NCBI GenBank assembly: GCA_021740915.1
Contig: JAIOYW010000013.1
Location: forward strand, 62,001 to 126,000
Direction: 5' to 3'
DNA: 64,000 nucleotides
From: Ignavibacteriales bacterium
GTDB lineage: Bacteria; Bacteroidota; Ignavibacteria; Ignavibacteriales; Melioribacteraceae
Positions 60,507 to 64,000 of the stretch are shown in pieces; position 1 is the stretch's first letter; each line of letters opens with the position of its first letter. The notes beneath the pieces were generated by a model. It was given only the letters and a program-made list of their open reading frames with translations, ran no database searches and had not been told where the DNA came from. Position numbers and translations under genes: made by a program.

Positions 60507-61874
60507 CTATTCAGAGGAATCTTTTTTGATGCCCAGGCGCTGCATTCTCCTGTATAGATTTATGCGGTCAATTCCAAGCTCTTTTGCGCTATCGTTCATG
60601 TGCCACGAATTCGCGATAAGAATTTTTAAAATATACTCTTTTTCAAAAGTATCCCTTGCAATCGAAAGACTTTCAAATCTTTTGCTGAAATCGTGGTTAT
60701 CCTGATTAACTTTGCTCAGGGAAAACAATACGTCCTCAAGTTCAACCCGTGCACTGTTATTAAACACAACGATATTTTCCACGACATTTCGCAATTCTCT
60801 GACGTTCCCGGGCCAGTGATAGCCTATAAGAACGGATGCCGCTCTGTTCGAAATACTTTTTATCTGTTTATTGTACTCATTGTTAAACCTGGCTATAAAA
60901 TGATTGGCAAGCGGAATAATATCCTCCTCCCTGTCGCGGAGCGGCGGTATGTGAATTCTGAAAACATTTAACCTATGGAACAAATCCTCCCTGAACAGCC
61001 CCTGTTCCACCCTTAATCCCAATTCCTTATTGGTTGCCGAAATAACCTTAACATTAATTTTTCTTAGTTTGGTCTCTCCCAAAACCTCAATCTCATTCTC
61101 TTCAAGTACTCTTAAAAGTTTTGCCTGAAGCCTCTTATCAAGCTCGGCAATTTCATCTAAAAAAATTGTGCCTTCTTCAGCAGCCTCAAATTTTCCGGGT
61201 TTGTTTTTTACTGCACCCGTAAATGCACCTTTAACATATCCGAAAAGTTCGCTTTCAAGAAGTTCATTTGGAATTGCGGCACAGTTGATTTTTATGAATG
61301 GTTTTCCTCTCCTTGTACCAACGGAATGTAATGCTCTTGCTACAAGTTCTTTTCCTGTCCCGCTTTCTCCAGTTATAAGCACTTTAGAATTTCCCTTCGA
61401 AAATTTGCTTATGTCCTGGCAAACGCCCGCAAGAGCCTGGCTTTCACCAACCATCCGGTAAGTTTCTTCAATTTCACCAATCAGCCGTTCTTTTGTTTCA
61501 ACCAGATCACGTTTAAGCATTGCATTTTTGATTATTGTTTTAAGTCGCTGAATATCGGGTGGTTTTTCAATAAAATCATATGCTCCGAATTTCATTGCCT
61601 CAACTGCTGTTTTTATGTTGCTTTGTCCGGAGATAACTATGACCGGTAAATATGGAGAATACTGAATAATATTTTTAAGTACTTCAATTCCGTCTATACC
61701 CGGCATCTTCATATCCAGAAGAATAATATCGAATTCCTTTTTGCTGATTATACTCAGAGTATCATTAGATACGCTTAATCCTTCAAAAGAGTATTCATCG
61801 TTCTCAAGAACTCTTTGCAGAGATTCCAGAAAAGTGCGGTCATCGTCAATCGCTAATATTTTCGTCTTTTTCAT
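60507..61874 (-). CDS. NtrC-family sigma-54-dependent response regulator
   Basis: A 455-residue protein: REC (about 5-120; phospho-Asp in I-I-L-L-D-M-K-M-P near 54), AAA+ activator domain (about 143-375; Walker A G-E-S-G-T-G-K-E near 167, the sigma-54 contact loop G-A-F-T-G-A near 216, Walker B region F-L-D-E-I-A-E-L near 240) and a Fis-type helix-turn-helix at the C terminus (D-S-A-K-E-L-G-I-D-R-I-N-L-Y-R-R-M). The intact G-A-F-T-G-A motif means it should drive sigma-54 promoters. It overlaps the upstream kinase gene by 29 bases and is surely its partner. Confidence 0.95.
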   Translation of the reverse strand: MKKTKILAIDDDRTFLESLQRVLENDEYSFEGLSVSNDTLSIISKKEFDIILLDMKMPGIDGIEVLKNIIQYSPYLPVIVISGQSNIKTAVEAMKFGAYDFIEKPPDIQRLKTIIKNAMLKRDLVETKERLIGEIEETYRMVGESQALAGVCQDISKFSKGNSKVLITGESGTGKELVARALHSVGTRRGKPFIKINCAAIPNELLESELFGYVKGAFTGAVKNKPGKFEAAEEGTIFLDEIAELDKRLQAKLLRVLEENEIEVLGETKLRKINVKVISATNKELGLRVEQGLFREDLFHRLNVFRIHIPPLRDREEDIIPLANHFIARFNNEYNKQIKSISNRAASVLIGYHWPGNVRELRNVVENIVVFNNSARVELEDVLFSLSKVNQDNHDFSKRFESLSIARDTFEKEYILKILIANSWHMNDSAKELGIDRINLYRRMQRLGIKKDSSE

Positions 61875-64000
61875 TTTTTTCTGGTTTTAATATTTCTGTG
61901 AGACAAAACTCAATAATTGTGCCCCCGCCATCAGGGGATACGATTTTAATATCGGAGCCGTGATCTTCAAGTATTTTCTTCGCAATTGCCAGCCCCATTC
62001 CGGTACCCTGCGGTTTTGTAGTCATATATGGATCAAATACCTGGTCACGAAGTTTTTCATCAATGCCCGCTCCGTTATCAACTATCTGAAAAAAGATAAG
62101 ATCCCTGGGGCTTGAATCTTTACGGAACCAGCGAATTTTTATTTCCCCTGCTCCGCTCATCGCATCGATACTGTTTTCGATAAATACCTGAAATACATCT
62201 TCTAACTGGAAAGGATCGCACCAGACAAAAAGCCTTTCTTCACCTTCAATTATCACATTAATATTTTTCTCAAGATACGCTGAGAACCTCAGAAGAGCTG
62301 AATTGACAAGAAGGGACGGGGAAACCGCCTGAAGATTCGGTTCCTGTAAATTGGTCATTTTCAGGAATTTATTAATAAAACTTTTAATTCTGTTAATTTC
62401 CTGACGGGCAGTAAAAATATCTCTTTCATAATTTTTGAGACCTTTCGATTCGGCGTTTTGTTCAATAGAATCCAGATTAAGAAGAATTGATGAAAGAGGT
62501 GTTTTTATTTCATGGGCAACCTTCTGAATCGAATGTGTCAGCACTTTCTGTCTTTCTTCGAATATTAGTCTTGAGATGTCGCCCGCCCTGACAAATAGAG
62601 CTATTGGTGTTTTCCATGGCGCTGAAAATGGAACAACGCGGCATTTGAATTTTTGAATAACTCCATTTTTATTAATAGTAACTATGGTTTCAGCCGGTCT
62701 TCTTCTTTTCAGACTATAGCTGAGCATTTTGCTGAAATCCTGGTTTTCACTAAGGGGAAAGATATTCTTCTTTCCCATCAAGAATCCAGGTTCCAGTCCG
62801 AACATGTTTTTTGCAGTTCTGTTAGCGAAAAGCAGATTAAACTTAAGGTCAAAAATATATATTTGATCTGTCGCTCTGTTTGTAGAAATAATAAAGTATG
62901 AAATAATAGTATAAATCTTGACAATTAAAAATTTAGTGGTGAGCAAAATGAAAACATTTGATAAAAGCACGAAAATAAAAAATAAAGGCAAAAAGTAGTA
63001 CCTTGGTTCATATTTAACCAAAACCTCTGATAACGAGTGATGACCGTTCTCGAGAATCTCTCTTGTTCCGTCATTTAATATCCGATAGCTTGGCAAATGT
63101 CCATTCAGGTACCTTGGCAAACCCCTTTGCTGTGAAGATATCAAATTCAGGTCGTGGTCATAAATAATGAGTTTTTCAGTGTTACTCAATAAAATTTCGC
63201 TGAATTCATCGTCATCCAGGTTCGTAAAGTAAATTGTTCCGTCTCTTATCTCAGGGATTAAAACATTAGTTTGCTCAAAATATTCATTAAAAAAGAATAA
63301 TGTGTCCTGCGCCAATAGAACGATATCTGTTTCATCAGGCATAGGATTAGTTGCTAAATTTATAAAATTGTGTTCCGGGAATTGCTTTTCGAGGATCAGA
63401 TCACCATTTGAATCGTACTTTCTTACCCTTTGACCATCTTCTTTTCTTGATAAAACAACAATATTTCCGTTTTTCAGTTTACCTGGAATCATGGATGAAA
63501 ATTCACCGGGAATGCCCGTGTGTTTTAATATTTTCAGATCCTGATCCAATATAAAAAACCATGCGCTGAAATCATCAAATTGCGGTCTCGGATCAAGCCG
63601 CCAGGTATTGCCTGCCGCGAAAGTTCCAAGAACAATTTCTTCTTCGCCGTCTTTATTAAAATCGACAAAAAAGATGTTTTCGATTGCTGCACCAAACTGA
63701 AACTGGTTTAGTTTTTTTGTTTCGAGATTATAAGAATAGACGCCGCGGGGAAGAACGGCAAAACTGGTTTTTATTGAAAAATATAAAACCGGTTCACTTT
63801 TGTTATTTTGAATAATTCCAGGAATTGTGATCAGCATATCCCAGATTTTGTAAAATTTTTCTCCTTCCCTTACAAAAACAAGAGATTCCTGCAGGTAGTA
63901 ATCTCTTTTTGTATGATCAATTATCGAAATGAAAAGAGAGTCGTCCCTGTGATAGAGAAGAATAATTTCTTTTGTTCCGTCCCTGTCCAGATCATAAAAT
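61846..64000 (-). CDS. Membrane histidine kinase with FG-GAP-like sensor repeats, 5' end cut by window
   Basis: The frame is open to the window edge, so at least 717 residues are visible and the start is missing. The extracytoplasmic part has repeated FG-GAP/calcium-loop-like motifs (Y-D-L-D-R-D-G-T-K-E-I-I near the edge, D-F-N-K-D-G-E-E-E-I-V-L-G, and N-L-D-D-D-E-F-S-E-I), suggesting a beta-propeller. Next are one or two membrane helices, a PAS domain (I-Y-I-F-D-L-K-F-N-L-L-F-A-N), HisKA with V-A-H-E-I-K-T-P-L-S-S, and HATPase (N-S-I-D-A-M, G-T-G-M-G-L-A-I-A-K-K). It pairs with the NtrC-type regulator. A kinase with an FG-GAP-type sensor could read an envelope or polymer signal (inference). 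Confidence 0.88.
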   Translation of the reverse strand, partial: FYDLDRDGTKEIILLYHRDDSLFISIIDHTKRDYYLQESLVFVREGEKFYKIWDMLITIPGIIQNNKSEPVLYFSIKTSFAVLPRGVYSYNLETKKLNQFQFGAAIENIFFVDFNKDGEEEIVLGTFAAGNTWRLDPRPQFDDFSAWFFILDQDLKILKHTGIPGEFSSMIPGKLKNGNIVVLSRKEDGQRVRKYDSNGDLILEKQFPEHNFINLATNPMPDETDIVLLAQDTLFFFNEYFEQTNVLIPEIRDGTIYFTNLDDDEFSEILLSNTEKLIIYDHDLNLISSQQRGLPRYLNGHLPSYRILNDGTREILENGHHSLSEVLVKYEPRYYFLPLFFIFVLLSNVFILLTTKFLIVKIYTIISYFIISTNRATDQIYIFDLKFNLLFANRTAKNMFGLEPGFLMGKKNIFPLSENQDFSKMLSYSLKRRRPAETIVTINKNGVIQKFKCRVVPFSAPWKTPIALFVRAGDISRLIFEERQKVLTHSIQKVAHEIKTPLSSILLNLDSIEQNAESKGLKNYERDIFTARQEINRIKSFINKFLKMTNLQEPNLQAVSPSLLVNSALLRFSAYLEKNINVIIEGEERLFVWCDPFQLEDVFQVFIENSIDAMSGAGEIKIRWFRKDSSPRDLIFFQIVDNGAGIDEKLRDQVFDPYMTTKPQGTGMGLAIAKKILEDHGSDIKIVSPDGGGTIIEFCLTEILKPEKNEKDENISD

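Noticed and set aside
1-64000. CRISPR arrays, tRNA or rRNA genes
   Set aside because: I found no regularly spaced direct repeats of 24-40 bases with unique spacers, no tRNA-like cloverleaf with a GTTCRA core in the gaps, and no rRNA-like stretch. Faint tRNA genes could be missed by eye.

Overview
The window looks like a chromosome segment from the Ignavibacteria / Bacteroidota-Chlorobiota side of bacterial diversity. Evidence: two large secreted proteins end in type IX secretion (T9SS) sorting tails with the N-Y-P-N-P-F-N-P signature. It also has a SusC-like TonB receptor, reg_prop/Y_Y_Y sensor kinases, a DUF4252/ECF-sigma locus and many stand-alone REC and PAS proteins. Both terminal genes run off the window. 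I see no rRNA, tRNA or CRISPR array.

Bases 1-36,500 read as host core and cell-envelope DNA. They hold a lamin-tail protein, a pyruvate dehydrogenase operon (aceE-aceF-lpd, minus strand), an OYE-type flavin oxidoreductase coupled to a NifX-like protein, and an ECF sigma / anti-sigma / DUF4252 operon. Then come small redox genes (DUF6132, DUF1858, TlpA), a long minus-strand run of lipoproteins, outer-membrane and T9SS proteins (15.3-23.1 kb), a hybrid-type propeller sensor kinase with its LuxR-type regulator, an SMP-30-like protein, a TonB receptor, an epimerase/acetyltransferase pair and a large T9SS protein with a deacetylase-like front. A tyrosine recombinase (35,638-36,480) closes this part.

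Bases 36,500-49,700 look like an acquired accessory island. It starts beside the recombinase and an imperfect hairpin. First is an HxlR-controlled SDR / membrane protein / SnoaL operon with three operator-like repeats. Next is a defence operon (39,931-47,514) built like a type I restriction system but with a striking replacement. The subunit in the HsdR place is a 663-residue fusion of an AbaSI/PvuRts1I-like nuclease (Vsr-like plus a probable modified-base reader) to the C-terminal domain of HsdR, with no helicase. HsdM and a frameshifted HsdS follow. The operon carries three related inverted-repeat elements (two encoding GxxExxY proteins, one a 120-base version in frame inside hsdM), two 18-base repeats in hsdM, and a RAYT transposase with a REP-like palindrome cluster between hsdM and hsdS. 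Last come a dihydrofolate reductase-like gene bracketed by two attC-like hairpin elements and a serine beta-lactamase-family gene.

Bases 49,700-64,000 are signal transduction: a broken PAS protein, a CheR-type methyltransferase, a HAMP/GAF hybrid kinase, a 1,722-residue REC-PAS(x9)-kinase-REC protein, and on the minus strand a membrane histidine kinase with FG-GAP-like sensor repeats followed by an NtrC-type sigma-54 activator.

All functions are read from motifs by eye. No database search was run, and family names resting on recall are marked as such in the entries.
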